64,000 bases of DNA from an uncultured Collinsella sp. (GTDB lineage Bacteria; Actinomycetota; Coriobacteriia; Coriobacteriales; Coriobacteriaceae): contig CABRHH010000008.1 of NCBI GenBank assembly GCA_902470695.1, positions 1-64,000 of the forward strand. Reading direction: 5' to 3'. Positions 33,811 to 43,230 of this stretch are shown here, in pieces; the stretch's first letter is position 1, and each line of letters begins with the position of its first letter. Below the pieces are notes generated by a model. The model saw nothing but the letters and a program-made list of their open reading frames with translations. It ran no database searches and was not told where the DNA came from. Position numbers and translations under genes: made by a program.

Positions 33811-36800
33811 TTACCTGCGGCGGCGCTTGGCCACCACGATACCGCCCACGACCAGCACCGCACCGATGGCAACCACCGGGATGATCGCCAGCAGCGCATC
33901 GTCGCCCGTCTGGACGAGGTTGCCGCTCGGCTTGTTGCCCGGCTTCTGAGCACCGGCGTTGTTGCCGCCGTTGGCACCGGAACCACCGTTGCCGTTATCG
34001 CCGGTCCCGCCGTTGCCGTTGTCGGCCCCGCCGTTGTTACCGCCGGTCCCGCCGTTGCCGTTGTTGTCGCCGGATCCGTTGTCGCCGCCGTTGTCCCCAC
34101 CGTTGTTGCTACCCGTGGTGGTCAGCTTCTTGCTCACCACATCGGACACGTTGCCGGCCGCGTCGAACGCACGCACGGACACCTCGTAGGCCGTACCGGG
34201 CTCAAGCCCCTCGAGCGTATAGCTCGTGGCGTCCGGACCGAGCTTGGCCACGCTCTTACCGTTCACGAACACCTCGTAGCCGGCAACATCGGTGTCGTCG
34301 GAGGCGGGCGTCCAGGTCAGCTTCGCGCTGGTGTCGCCCACCTCGCCGATCTCCACGTTGCCGGGGACCGTCGGCTTCTCGGTATCGCCGGCATCGGTGC
34401 CGCCGTCCTTGACCGTCACCTTGAGGTTGTCGAGCACGAAGTCGCCCGAACCGATCGCCGTGTTGCCGCTGTTGCCCGCGGAGTACAGGCCGATCCAGGT
34501 CAGACCATCGTCTGCGCCGGTGACCTCCATCTTCACGTGCTGGGTGGTCTGCTTGCCGTCGACGTAGGTCACCGGGAGGAACTCGGTGGGAACCGTGTAG
34601 CTCTCGATCTTCTCCGTATCGCCGTCGTCCTCGCCATGACCCACGATCATCTGGTACCGAGCCAGCTCGCCGGTCTGGTAGTCGAACTCAACCGTGTAGG
34701 TCTTGCCCGGCTCGAAGGCGAGCGTCTGGGGCGTCGTCTGATACAGCAGACCCTTGCGCCCGTCGTGGTACTTGAGCGACCAGTTGCCGTCGATGGCGTC
34801 GTCGAGCTGCTTGTTGTGCCAGCCGGTCTGCGTGTAGGGCGCGTGCTTCTCGGAGAGATGCGCCACCGCGTCGCCGCCGTAGGAGGACGGACCGATCACG
34901 AACGGGTACAGGCCGGAAACAGCGTTCTCGAAGTCCTGGCTGAAATTGCCCTTGGCATCCTGCACCGGGAACTTCTCGTTCTCCACGTAGCGGATGTTGT
35001 CCACATACGTGCTGCCCGCGCCCGCAGCGCGCTTCACCGTGAGCGTGGCGGTGTCGGAGCCGGCCGTGAACTTCACGTAGATGCGCGTCATGTGGGACGC
35101 CTGCAGGTTGCTCGTGTGCTTCTCGTCGCTGGCAGTGTAGTTCTGCGCCACCGAGCGGCCCGTGGAGCGCGCGGCCTTGGAGTCGCCCGAAGCAACCTCG
35201 ATGGTCGCTTTCGCATCGGACTCGTTGTCGATATAGAGCTCGGCCACGTAGGTCTTGCCGGCGGTGAGGCCGGTGAGCTTGGTGGACACCGCCACATCCT
35301 TGGCCGGGCTGTTGATGGCCAGGCGCTGGTCGCCGGTGCCGGCGGTCTCGACGCGCACGGAGGCATCCGTCACGTCGCCGCTCCACACCTTGGCGTTGAG
35401 CTGCTCATTGTTCTCGTAAGCGTTGAAGCCCGGGTCGGTCACGCCGGTGCCCTCGCCGAAGTCGACGGTGTCAGCCGTCGGGACCTCGGTCTTGGAGCTG
35501 GCCTTCACGATCACGTAGGGCACGCCGGCCTCGGCCTTGAAGGTGAAGGCATCGGACGCAGGCAGGTCCTTGACCTTCACGCGGCCCTGGTCGGTGAGCT
35601 TGTAGAGCACCAGGTTCTGGCCCTTCCAGCCGTCGAGCAGCGTCCAGGTGGTGGAGTCGCCGTCGACGTTGTAGTGGTAGAGCTTCTCCTCGCCGTTCTC
35701 GTCGGTCCACGGCAGCAGGTAGGCGTCGTCGTCGAGGACCTTCACGCCCTTGAGGGTGATCTCGCGCTCGCACACGGCGTCGTTGCGCTGCTGCGCATGA
35801 CGGGTCACCACGACCTCGTCACCGGCCTCGTTCTTGAGCTTGATCTGCTTCTCGTGGTTGCCCACCGGCGAGACGTCGCCCTCGGCGCCGCTGTAGTTGG
35901 TCCAGTCGGTCACCTGGTAGTGCTGCAGGAAGCGGGTGGGCAGGTTCTCCAGGTAGGTGGTCTTCACGTAGGTGTTGAAGTCCTGCTCGTTGCCCCAGCC
36001 CTCGAAGCCCTCCAGCGTGTAGCCGGACAGCAGCGGGTTGTTCATCGCCGTCTTGGCGTGGCTTGCGGTGGGACCGGCGTTGTTGGGCGAGATGTCGCGC
36101 TGGTCGTTGCGCAGGAAGCGCGCGATGTCGCTGTTGATGCCCTTGGTGCCGGTGCCGCCGTACTGGATCTCGGTGGCCCAGTGGCTCCAGGTGGAGTCGT
36201 ACTCGCCCTCGTTCGGGAACTCCGTGGAGAAGCGCCAGCCCAGCGAGTTGATCTGCTCGGCGATGCGGCGGGTCTCCCAGGCATCCTGGTACCACACGTC
36301 GAGATAGATGAAGTCCATGTTGTTGTCGCGCTTCGCGGCGTCGGCCTTCAGCTCGGCCATCGATGCCGCGGCAGCGCCGGTCTCGGCCGGATCGCCCACG
36401 TACTCGCCCTTGCCGAAGTCCTTGTTCGCAAAGTGCGTGCCGTTGATGCGGTCGTAGAGCTGCACGAAGCGGTTCCAGCGCGCGCTGGAGCCCAGGTCCC
36501 ACAGCTTGTCGATGGCAACGGACTGGTCAAGCCAACCCCAGCCGTTGCCCTGGCCCTTCACCATGCGCTCGTTGAAGGACTTCGACTCCTGGTAGGCCTC
36601 CTGCGCGTTCACGTGGATGCCCACCTGGGTGTTGTACTGGTGCGCCACCTTGATGAGGTCCTGGAACCCGGAAACGCCGCCTTCCTTCTCGGAGATGTCG
36701 GCGTACTCGGAGTTCGCAGAGTCGTGGCCCTCGTTGCCGTAGCCCTTGAGCAGGAGCGCCTGCGGCAGGCCGTCGGTGATCAGCGAGACCTTCTTCAGGT

Positions 36801-39216
36801 TGTCGGCCGTCAGCGCGTAGGGGTTGGTGACCTCGGACCCGAAGTTCATGACGATGCGGTAGTTCACCAGGTTCTTGATGTCCTCGGAGCCCTGCGGGGT
36901 GTTGAGGATCTTGCGCGTGGCAACCGCGCCGTCGTTCCAGTCGATGTCGCCGTCACCGTTCGCGTCGCCATCGGCGATCGCGACCTTCACCCACGGCAGC
37001 TCGCTGGTCGGGTAGCTCTTGACGTCGGCGTTGTTGGCCAGATAGGTCTGGCCGCCCTTATCGCCCTGCTCGTAGTACCACACCGAGCTCGACAGGCCCA
37101 TGGTATCGGTGCCGTTGTTTAGCGTGATGCGCTCGTCCTTCTCCATCTCGGAGTTGGAGAAGATGCCGGCGGAGAGATCCTTGCTGCTCAGGAAACCATA
37201 CAGGAAGAAATCCTCGGTGCTGGGGTTGAACTCGCCGTCGAAGGAATAGAAGCGGTCGCCCGTCGCAGCGGCGTTGGTGGACATCTTCGCGCCGGCAAAG
37301 CCCGTGCCGCCGTCCACCTGGTCGAGCATGAGCAGGTTCATGCCGGAGATATCGATGGAGGCGATCGCGGCGGAGCCGTCGGCCTTCTTGATGTCGGTGA
37401 TCTTCCAGGACAGCTCGGTGCCGGACACCTTCACCTCGACGGTCAGGGTCGCATTGACCTTGAGCTTGTCGGTGGGGGCCACGGTGAGCTCGTAGGTGGC
37501 GGTATCGCCCTTGATGGCCGCCTTGACCGTCGGGGCCACCTCGACGCCGTTGATCTTCAGCGTCTTGACGTCGGTCTCCTGGGCGCGGAAGAACTTGCCC
37601 TTGTTCGCGCCGGAGGTGAGCTCATAGCGGACCACCTGCGGGAACTTGTCGGACACGTAGACCTTCATCGCGTCGGAGGCGATGGTCTGGTACTTGCTCA
37701 GGTCAACCTGGGCCTTGGGCTCCAGCTTGAAGTCGACCACGTTCTTGTCGGCGTCGGTGCCGCCCTTGACCGTCACCTTCTGGGAGAGGGCCTGGTAGCC
37801 AGGGTAGCTGGCCACGATGGTCTGCTCGCCGGCCTCAACGTCCTCGATCGCGTAGGCGCCCTTGGCGTCCGTGGTGGCCTTGAGGTTGGCCACGCGCACC
37901 ACGGCGCCCTCGAGCGGCGTGCCGTCCTTGGCGGTGACCGTGCCCTTCACCGGGGCGAGGTTCACGTAGACGGACTCCTGCTGCTGGCCGGTGCGGTTGG
38001 CCGCGAACTCCCAGGTGCCCTCCATGAGGTCGTGGGTCTCGGCAGTGTTGGCGACCTTGGCGTCGGCGAACTTGAACTCCGCGCCCGCGCCCTTGGCCAT
38101 GACGGCCATGTGGCCCTTGCCGGAATTCTTCGCAACGAAGTCGCCCACGGTCTGCAGGCTCGCGCTCTGCTTCTTGCCGTTGACGGACAGCTCGACCTTC
38201 TCGTTCTGCACGGTGATGGCCAGCTCGAGCGGCTCGCCGGCAACCGGAGCGGGCAGGTCGCCGCCCATGGAGCCGTAGCTGCCGCTGCCGCACTGCCAGT
38301 ACCACTTGCTCGACGAGTCATAGCCGATGTAGAACCAGTTGTTCGCATCCACGTAGGTGTAGAAGATGCCGAAGTTGTTGGTGTTCACCGGGTTGAAGGT
38401 AAGCGACACGGTGTCGCCCGCCTTCACCGCGGCGTCCTTGCCGATCAGCGTGATCGGGCCCTTCTGGGCAGCGTCGCCGTAAGCATGGCCGCCGCCGTTG
38501 TTGTTGCCGGCGGTCACGTGGATCCACTTGCGACCCTCGGGCGTGGCGTACTCCGCCTTGGGCTCCCAGGTCTGGCCGTCGACCTCCTTGTAGGGCTTCC
38601 ATGCGGAGAAGTCGACCACCGTCTTGTCGCCCATCTTCACGTTCGTGAAGTAGACGTCGGTGTAGTCGGAATTCCACGTTGCGGCGCCGAAGCCGACCTT
38701 GCCCTCCTGCTTCATGACGCTCACGAAGTCGGCGTTCTCCACAGACGCGGTGGCGCCGTTGACCGTCACCTTCACGGTGTTGTTCTCGTGCGAAACCGAG
38801 ATGGCGGCCTTCTGGCCCTTCGGAATCGAAGGCAGGCCGCTGAGCGCCGGGTATCCGGACTTGTCGCCCGCCTTGTACTCGATGAACCAGCTGTTGCTTA
38901 CGTCGTAGCCGACGTAGGCCCAGTGGGTATCGTCCACGTAGCTCACCACGAAACGCACGCGCGACTTCGCCGGATCGCTGTTCACGATGAAATCGGCCCC
39001 GACCGTCTGGTCGCCCACCTTGGTGTCGCTTAGCACGAACGCCTCGGGCTTTGCGCCTCCAAAGTGGTTGTTGCCGTTGTTGGCGCCCGACACGAGATGG
39101 CCCATGATGGCGCCATCGGCAAATGCCGGAGCCACGGCGCCGAACGCCATGCCAACAGCCGCAATCACGGCTGCGGTATAGGCGAACAGACGGCGAAGCA
39201 TGGTAGCTCTTCGCAT
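33811..39216 (-). CDS. GH101 endo-alpha-N-acetylgalactosaminidase, cell-wall anchored
   Basis: Releases the core-1 disaccharide from mucin O-glycans outside the cell. Of its 1801 residues, 1-33 are a signal peptide (cut after AFA). Two lamin-G/ConA-like sugar-binding modules follow (about 35-395), then a carboxypeptidase-regulatory-like beta domain (about 425-495). The GH101 catalytic region spans about 520-1200 and contains DGDANGDGDIDWNDG (Ca loop), the likely nucleophile Asp973 in FIYLDVW and a candidate acid/base Glu999 in FSTEF. Galactose-binding-like modules, one Fn3 domain (about 1635-1720) and a Gly/Asn linker follow. The C-terminus has an LVQTG sorting signal (1767-1771), a membrane helix and an Arg tail. 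Catalytic residues are inferred by motif position. Confidence 0.93.
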   Translation of the reverse strand: MRRATMLRRLFAYTAAVIAAVGMAFGAVAPAFADGAIMGHLVSGANNGNNHFGGAKPEAFVLSDTKVGDQTVGADFIVNSDPAKSRVRFVVSYVDDTHWAYVGYDVSNSWFIEYKAGDKSGYPALSGLPSIPKGQKAAISVSHENNTVKVTVNGATASVENADFVSVMKQEGKVGFGAATWNSDYTDVYFTNVKMGDKTVVDFSAWKPYKEVDGQTWEPKAEYATPEGRKWIHVTAGNNNGGGHAYGDAAQKGPITLIGKDAAVKAGDTVSLTFNPVNTNNFGIFYTYVDANNWFYIGYDSSSKWYWQCGSGSYGSMGGDLPAPVAGEPLELAITVQNEKVELSVNGKKQSASLQTVGDFVAKNSGKGHMAVMAKGAGAEFKFADAKVANTAETHDLMEGTWEFAANRTGQQQESVYVNLAPVKGTVTAKDGTPLEGAVVRVANLKATTDAKGAYAIEDVEAGEQTIVASYPGYQALSQKVTVKGGTDADKNVVDFKLEPKAQVDLSKYQTIASDAMKVYVSDKFPQVVRYELTSGANKGKFFRAQETDVKTLKINGVEVAPTVKAAIKGDTATYELTVAPTDKLKVNATLTVEVKVSGTELSWKITDIKKADGSAAIASIDISGMNLLMLDQVDGGTGFAGAKMSTNAAATGDRFYSFDGEFNPSTEDFFLYGFLSSKDLSAGIFSNSEMEKDERITLNNGTDTMGLSSSVWYYEQGDKGGQTYLANNADVKSYPTSELPWVKVAIADGDANGDGDIDWNDGAVATRKILNTPQGSEDIKNLVNYRIVMNFGSEVTNPYALTADNLKKVSLITDGLPQALLLKGYGNEGHDSANSEYADISEKEGGVSGFQDLIKVAHQYNTQVGIHVNAQEAYQESKSFNERMVKGQGNGWGWLDQSVAIDKLWDLGSSARWNRFVQLYDRINGTHFANKDFGKGEYVGDPAETGAAAASMAELKADAAKRDNNMDFIYLDVWYQDAWETRRIAEQINSLGWRFSTEFPNEGEYDSTWSHWATEIQYGGTGTKGINSDIARFLRNDQRDISPNNAGPTASHAKTAMNNPLLSGYTLEGFEGWGNEQDFNTYVKTTYLENLPTRFLQHYQVTDWTNYSGAEGDVSPVGNHEKQIKLKNEAGDEVVVTRHAQQRNDAVCEREITLKGVKVLDDDAYLLPWTDENGEEKLYHYNVDGDSTTWTLLDGWKGQNLVLYKLTDQGRVKVKDLPASDAFTFKAEAGVPYVIVKASSKTEVPTADTVDFGEGTGVTDPGFNAYENNEQLNAKVWSGDVTDASVRVETAGTGDQRLAINSPAKDVAVSTKLTGLTAGKTYVAELYIDNESDAKATIEVASGDSKAARSTGRSVAQNYTASDEKHTSNLQASHMTRIYVKFTAGSDTATLTVKRAAGAGSTYVDNIRYVENEKFPVQDAKGNFSQDFENAVSGLYPFVIGPSSYGGDAVAHLSEKHAPYTQTGWHNKQLDDAIDGNWSLKYHDGRKGLLYQTTPQTLAFEPGKTYTVEFDYQTGELARYQMIVGHGEDDGDTEKIESYTVPTEFLPVTYVDGKQTTQHVKMEVTGADDGLTWIGLYSAGNSGNTAIGSGDFVLDNLKVTVKDGGTDAGDTEKPTVPGNVEIGEVGDTSAKLTWTPASDDTDVAGYEVFVNGKSVAKLGPDATSYTLEGLEPGTAYEVSVRAFDAAGNVSDVVSKKLTTTGSNNGGDNGGDNGSGDNNGNGGTGGNNGGADNGNGGTGDNGNGGSGANGGNNAGAQKPGNKPSGNLVQTGDDALLAIIPVVAIGAVLVVGGIVVAKRRRR

Positions 39217-39613
39217 ACGTCCCCTTTCCCTCTCCCCTCATGCGAGGGGTTGCTTACATCCCGGCATCTCCGCCGGAGTCAAACTGGTACGAACCTGATA
39301 ACCAGTCCGAACTTGCCGCGGATTATAACCGTGTCTTGATCAATCTTGATGCACAGTTTGGTGGGCGGTCGAAGTTTGTCTGTGAGCGTACTCAGGACAC
39401 CCTGACCACTGGTTCTCTCTAAAGTGGGTTAGAACCACTTGTATGAGGATTTGCATACCAGAGTACTTAGGATACAAGGGGGTTTGATATCTATAATGCG
39501 TTGCGGTGCGGTTCTGCGGGGCCCCGCGATGGCGACGTCGCGGTATGGCGGAGTGGCGGTGCGATGGAGGCGTGGCAGCATGGCGGCGCGGTAGCGTGGC
39601 GGCGTAGCTGCAC

Positions 39614-39672
39614 GGAGCTTGGAGCTTGGAGCTTGGAGCTTGGAGCTTGGAGCTTGGAGCTTGGAGCTTGGA
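39614..39672. repeat. Heptamer microsatellite (GGAGCTT)
   Basis: Eight and a half perfect copies of the 7-bp unit GGAGCTT. It lies upstream of the GH101 gene in the 39217-40149 gene-free gap. Perfect short repeats of this kind are prone to copy-number change. Confidence 0.92.
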
Positions 39673-39701
39673 GGCAGCGTAACCCACTTCGCGGCCGCGC
39701 C

Positions 39702-39855
39702 CTGCTGCAAAATCGAGGTTTTGCGAAATGGCACCGCGTCGGTCACATGTCCCAGGCCGTCCGACATCAGCAAAACCGCAGGTCGCGCTCAGCCGAAAAC
39801 GGACGCGAAATGGCACCTGGGAAACGCATTTCGCAAAACCTCGATTTTGCAGCAG
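39702..39855. repeat. Element with perfect 29-bp inverted ends
   Basis: Bases 39702-39730 (starting CTGCTGCAAAATCGAGG) recur as an exact reverse complement at 39827-39855, with a 96-bp interior. The word GCGAAATGGCACC also occurs directly twice (39723 and 39806). No ORF fits inside. It has the size and form of a MITE or BIME. The remaining gap up to 40108 holds nothing recognisable. Confidence 0.85.
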
Positions 39856-40108
39856 ATAGTCCCGAACTAAAGCGCAGTTGCGAAATCGCACACCACGACG
39901 AACGCCCACACGCTTTGCGGTAGCTACCACGCAAGTCGCTGTGACAAGCACATCGGGCAGCCTCCTCATTCCCGCCGAGCTGCTTAGACGCTCTCAATTT
40001 CCAGGACACATTTTCATCATCCTAGCTGCAGGGACAGCCTGGACTCACACACACACTTTTTGTCCTATAGCCCGCAAGCCAAGACGCGAGGCAAACTCGC
40101 AACAAAGC

Positions 40109-40139
40109 AAAAACCCGGCCTGCTGAGCAGACCGGGTTT
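40109..40139 (-). terminator. Terminator of tRNA-Arg
   Basis: On the minus strand AAACCCGGTCTGCT and AGCAGGCCGGGTTTTTG form a strong stem, beginning 11 bases after the encoded CCA of the tRNA. Confidence 0.9.
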
Positions 40140-40149
40140 CACAATCAAC

Positions 40150-40226
40150 TGGTGCGGCGTACAGGATTCGAACCTGTGACGTTCTGATTCGTAGTCAGAC
40201 CCTCTATCCAGCTGAGGTAACGCCGC
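40150..40226 (-). tRNA. tRNA-Arg (anticodon ACG)
   Basis: The cloverleaf folds fully. The acceptor is GCGGCGT/ACGCCGC, the D-arm has AGCTGG, the anticodon stem is TCTGA/TCAGA with loop CTACGAA (anticodon ACG, read as ICG), and the T-arm has GGTTCGAATCC. CCA is encoded at 40150-40152. It is a single gene with its own promoter and terminator. Confidence 0.97.
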
Positions 40227-40236
40227 AACGCAAGAG

Positions 40237-40286
40237 ATATAATCGCATGCACCCCCGAATGCGTCAAGCACTTTTTAAAAATTGCT
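40237..40286 (-). promoter_or_regulatory. Promoter of tRNA-Arg with UP-like element
   Basis: On the minus strand TTGACG (-35, 40262-40267) is followed after 18 bp by ATTATA (-10, 40238-40243), placing the start just before the tRNA. Immediately upstream is the AT palindrome AGCAATTTTTAAAAAGTGCT (40267-40286), which looks like an UP element. Bases 40287-40605 hold no gene. Confidence 0.75.
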
Positions 40287-40605
40287 CCAACTTTTTTTGA
40301 ACCCGAGAGAACTGCCAGCTCAGAGGTATGACGACATCGAGTGAAGAGGAAACCCCGCCCGACGACAGCTCCTTCGGCACGCAGAAGTGCGTTGACGACC
40401 GCGAAACGATAGAGCCTGCACCGGGGCTGGCGCGCCAATCGCTCAACCCAACCGGCCCATCACGGCCCCGTTCGACCCCGGATGCGAACCTCTCCAGAAT
40501 CGAGGCGCCGCGCCGGCGCCGCGCAAGAACCCCTCCCCAACAACATCGCCGCCCCTGCGCAAGCGCGACAGAGACGGCGATCCGCGAACTGATAAACAAA
40601 TGCTT

Positions 40606-41898
40606 TTATGCCACAGGCTCGATCTTCTCGATACCGCCCATGTACGGACGCAGAACCTCGGGCACCGTAATGGAGCCGTCGGCGTTCTGGTAGTTCTCCA
40701 TGATGGCGGCCATGGTGCGCCCGGTGGGCAAGCCAGAGCCGTTGAGCGTGTGCACGAAGCGCGTGCCCTTGAAATTCTCGGAGTCGCGATACTTGATGTT
40801 CGCGCGACGGGCCTGAAAATCGCCGCAGTTCGAGCAGGAGGAAATCTCCTTGTACGCGTTGTAGCTCGGCAGCCACACCTCGATATCGTAGGTCTGGCGG
40901 GCAGAGAAGCCCAAATCACCGGTGCACAGGCTGATCACGCGATACGGCAGGCCGAGCTGCTGCAGAATGAACTCGGCCTCGGCCACCATGCTCTCCAGCT
41001 CCTCATCGGACTGCTCGGGCGTGGCGAACTTGACCATCTCCACCTTGGTGAACTGATGCTGGCGAATGATGCCGCGCGTATCGCGACCGGCTGAACCCGC
41101 CTCCTCGCGGAAACACGACGTGCCGGCGGTGTAGCGCAGCGACAGCTGGGAGGCGTCGAGCACCTCGCCGGCGTGCAGGTTCGTAAGTGCCACCTCGGCG
41201 GTGGGGATCAGGAACTGGTCCTCGCCGGTATGATAGGCGTCGTCCTCGAACTTGGGCAGCTGGCCCGTGCCGTACATGATCTCACGGTTGACGATCACCG
41301 GCGGGATGAACTCGGTGAAGCCGCGCGCGATGTGGGTGTTCAGGAAGAAGTTTTGCAGCGCGCGATCGAGCGTGGCACCGGCGCCGGAAAGCACAGTGAA
41401 GCGGGCACCGGAGAGCTTGGAGCCACGATCGAAGTCCAGGATACCGGTCTCGGTACCGAGGTCCCAGTGGGCCTTGGGCTCAAAGCCCTCGGCGGCAAAA
41501 TCGCGCGGCTCGCCCACCCGGCGGCGCTCGGGATTCTCGTTCTCATCCTTGCCCACGGGCGTGGCCTCGTAGGGCAGGTTGGGCAGGTGCGCCATGAAAT
41601 CGTGCAGCTCGTCCTCGAGCTCGGAACGGCGGCTGGCCAGGCTCTCGATGCGCTCGTTCACCTCGCGCACAGCGTTTTTCGCCGCATCGGCCTCGTCGCG
41701 CCTGCCCTCCTTCATGAGCACGCCGATCTTCTTCGACTCGGCGTTGCGCGTGGCCTGGAGCTCCTCAACCTCGGCGATCACGGAACGACGGGCCTCGTCG
41801 ATCTCGAAGAATTTGCTGCGATCCCACGAGGTCTGGCGATTCGCCATCGCGGCGTCGACCGCGTCGGGGTTCTCGCGAACGAACTTGATATCGAGCAT
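40606..41898 (-). CDS. serS: Seryl-tRNA synthetase
   Basis: Charges tRNA-Ser in the cytoplasm. The N-terminal coiled-coil arm (about 30-100) is followed by the class II core, with motif 2 in GTSCFREEAGSAGRDTRGI and motif 3 in GRTMAAIMENYQ. The 430-residue length is normal. ATG 41898 (MLDIKFVRENPDAVDAA) has GGAGG upstream and matches the family start, so 70 earlier codons were dropped. No T-box leader is visible in the 100 bases upstream. Divergent from a small membrane protein gene. Confidence 0.97.
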   Translation of the reverse strand: MLDIKFVRENPDAVDAAMANRQTSWDRSKFFEIDEARRSVIAEVEELQATRNAESKKIGVLMKEGRRDEADAAKNAVREVNERIESLASRRSELEDELHDFMAHLPNLPYEATPVGKDENENPERRRVGEPRDFAAEGFEPKAHWDLGTETGILDFDRGSKLSGARFTVLSGAGATLDRALQNFFLNTHIARGFTEFIPPVIVNREIMYGTGQLPKFEDDAYHTGEDQFLIPTAEVALTNLHAGEVLDASQLSLRYTAGTSCFREEAGSAGRDTRGIIRQHQFTKVEMVKFATPEQSDEELESMVAEAEFILQQLGLPYRVISLCTGDLGFSARQTYDIEVWLPSYNAYKEISSCSNCGDFQARRANIKYRDSENFKGTRFVHTLNGSGLPTGRTMAAIMENYQNADGSITVPEVLRPYMGGIEKIEPVA

Positions 41899-41998
41899 GG
41901 TGCCTCCGTGTTCCTTGCGTACGTTTGTGCAGTGCAAGTATATACTGGTACCACTAAATTGTGGCATGCCAGCTATGGCGATGAAAGCGAGACGCAGG

Positions 41999-42163
41999 AT
42001 GGACACGTTTTTTGATTTTCTGTTCAACACGCGCGGCGGCGTTGCCGTGCTGTTCGTTGCCGGAATCATCATCTTTGCGTTCGTAGCGTTCCTGCTGGAA
42101 AAGCGCACGCAGAAGATCTACGTTGACCGCGGTGAGCCCGACGACGGTGACAGCTGGTTTTAA
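41999..42163 (+). CDS. Small single-pass membrane protein (54 residues)
   Basis: No family is recognised. The peptide has one hydrophobic helix (about 14-35, GGVAVLFVAGIIIFAFVAFLL) between a short aromatic N-terminus (MDTFFDFLFNTR) and a charged tail ending in DDGDSWF. Composition and codon use look coding. ATG 41999 was chosen; an in-frame ATG at 41966 would add an unlikely basic leader. It diverges from serS with about 100 bases between the starts. Followed by 640 gene-free bases. Confidence 0.55.
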   Translation: MDTFFDFLFNTRGGVAVLFVAGIIIFAFVAFLLEKRTQKIYVDRGEPDDGDSWF

Positions 42164-42406
42164 TGGCACGTAGGCCGAATGTGAGCAACCTGTTGGTGCA
42201 CAACAGACCGCTCAAAACGAAATCGGCTTTGCAGGGCAATAACCGTAATTCGGCCTTCCGTTTCCACAGCTCCTTTCAGATGCGGGCCGCCAGAAAGCTC
42301 TATCTGATGTAACTTCCGGTGCCTTGCGATTAGAAATTCACTGTTACGCATTTAAGTATCTATGTATCCGCAAGATTGCATCTGTTTTTACAGAGCCATT
42401 TTACCC

Positions 42407-42589
42407 TGGTCGCAAACCTCATCTAATGGGTGTTTCACCTGCGAAATATCGTATGCATGACGCGCCCGCCGGGCTCCCGCGAGCAAAATACCGGCCAAAA
42501 GCGCCAAAGATGCCTCAATATCGACGATATCCGGCTTCATGGCGTCGATTCGCACCGTGCAAACACCCATTAGATGGCATTTGCGACCA
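42407..42589. repeat. Element with 29-bp imperfect inverted ends
   Basis: TGGTCGCAAACCTCATCTAA... (42407-42435) is matched by the reverse complement of 42561-42589 with three mismatches. Weaker pairing continues inward (CACCTGCGAAATATCG against CACGGTGCGAATCG). No ORF lies inside. The flanks 42170-42406 and 42590-42720 are relatively AT-rich and show no gene. Confidence 0.7.
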
Positions 42590-42720
42590 CTGTTCATCAA
42601 CCCTTTTATTATATGACCCACTGCGTATTTACTATGATTTGGCATCATGGATAGAAGCGCGCAATTATTAAGATTATTAGATTGCAGGCCGCAACCCGCA
42701 CAACAGCCTGCACACACCAA

Positions 42721-42755
42721 GAGCCCGGCCCCGGAGAGATTCCGGAACCGGGCTC
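42721..42755 (-). terminator. Hairpin after the four-helix membrane protein gene
   Basis: GAGCCCGG and CCGGGCTC pair around an inner CCGGA/TCCGG stem, 56 bases after the stop at 42811. The following T run on the minus strand is weak. Confidence 0.55.
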
Positions 42756-42810
42756 ATCAGGATGCCGGGATTCGGCCACTATGCTGGACTGCCCCCTGGG
42801 AGCGCAGCGC

Positions 42811-43230
42811 CTAATGCCAAACCTCGCGCTCCTTCTTCACGTTGCGCGCGAACACGAACGCACCCGCGACCTCGGCGACCCCCAGCACCAGCAGCACGGC
42901 GTCGGCAACATCGATGTTCGAGAAGCCCTGCCAAGCCCAAAACGCCACGTTCACCGCCGCAAGCACGATGCTGCCATATACCATGGCGCACGTTGTATTG
43001 ATCTTGGACGGCACATTGGCCGACTGCATCCCCGACAAGCCAGTCAGCAGAAAGACCGCGCACGTCACCGCGGAAACGGCCGCGTAGGGCATCGCCGCAT
43101 CAGTGCCGGAAATCGGCGCGGCGCTGATGAGGCCAAACCCCGCTATCAACACCCCGCATACCAAAAAGCCAATGCTTGTCAGCACCATCAACATCGAGAC
43201 GATCTTCAGGAACTTACGCGACGCGCTCAT
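42811..43230 (-). CDS. Hypothetical four-helix membrane protein
   Basis: The 139-residue protein shows four hydrophobic segments (about 11-37, 47-66, 78-97, 103-126), a short basic N-terminus and a charged tail KKEREVWH. It fits no family I can name. ATG 43230 has AAGGGAGAG upstream; 12 earlier codons lack a ribosome site. It is monocistronic, between repeat-rich gaps. Confidence 0.7.
   Translation of the reverse strand: MSASRKFLKIVSMLMVLTSIGFLVCGVLIAGFGLISAAPISGTDAAMPYAAVSAVTCAVFLLTGLSGMQSANVPSKINTTCAMVYGSIVLAAVNVAFWAWQGFSNIDVADAVLLVLGVAEVAGAFVFARNVKKEREVWH

Noticed and set aside
33502..37122. A 1206-codon open frame on the plus strand
   Set aside because: It lies antisense to the GH101 gene. 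The translation is Val/Leu/Gly/Arg-rich with no domain. High GC at third positions keeps the opposite frame open.
41899..41998. T-box leader for serS
   Set aside because: The gap of about 100 bases is too short and shows no T-box sequence or specifier stem.
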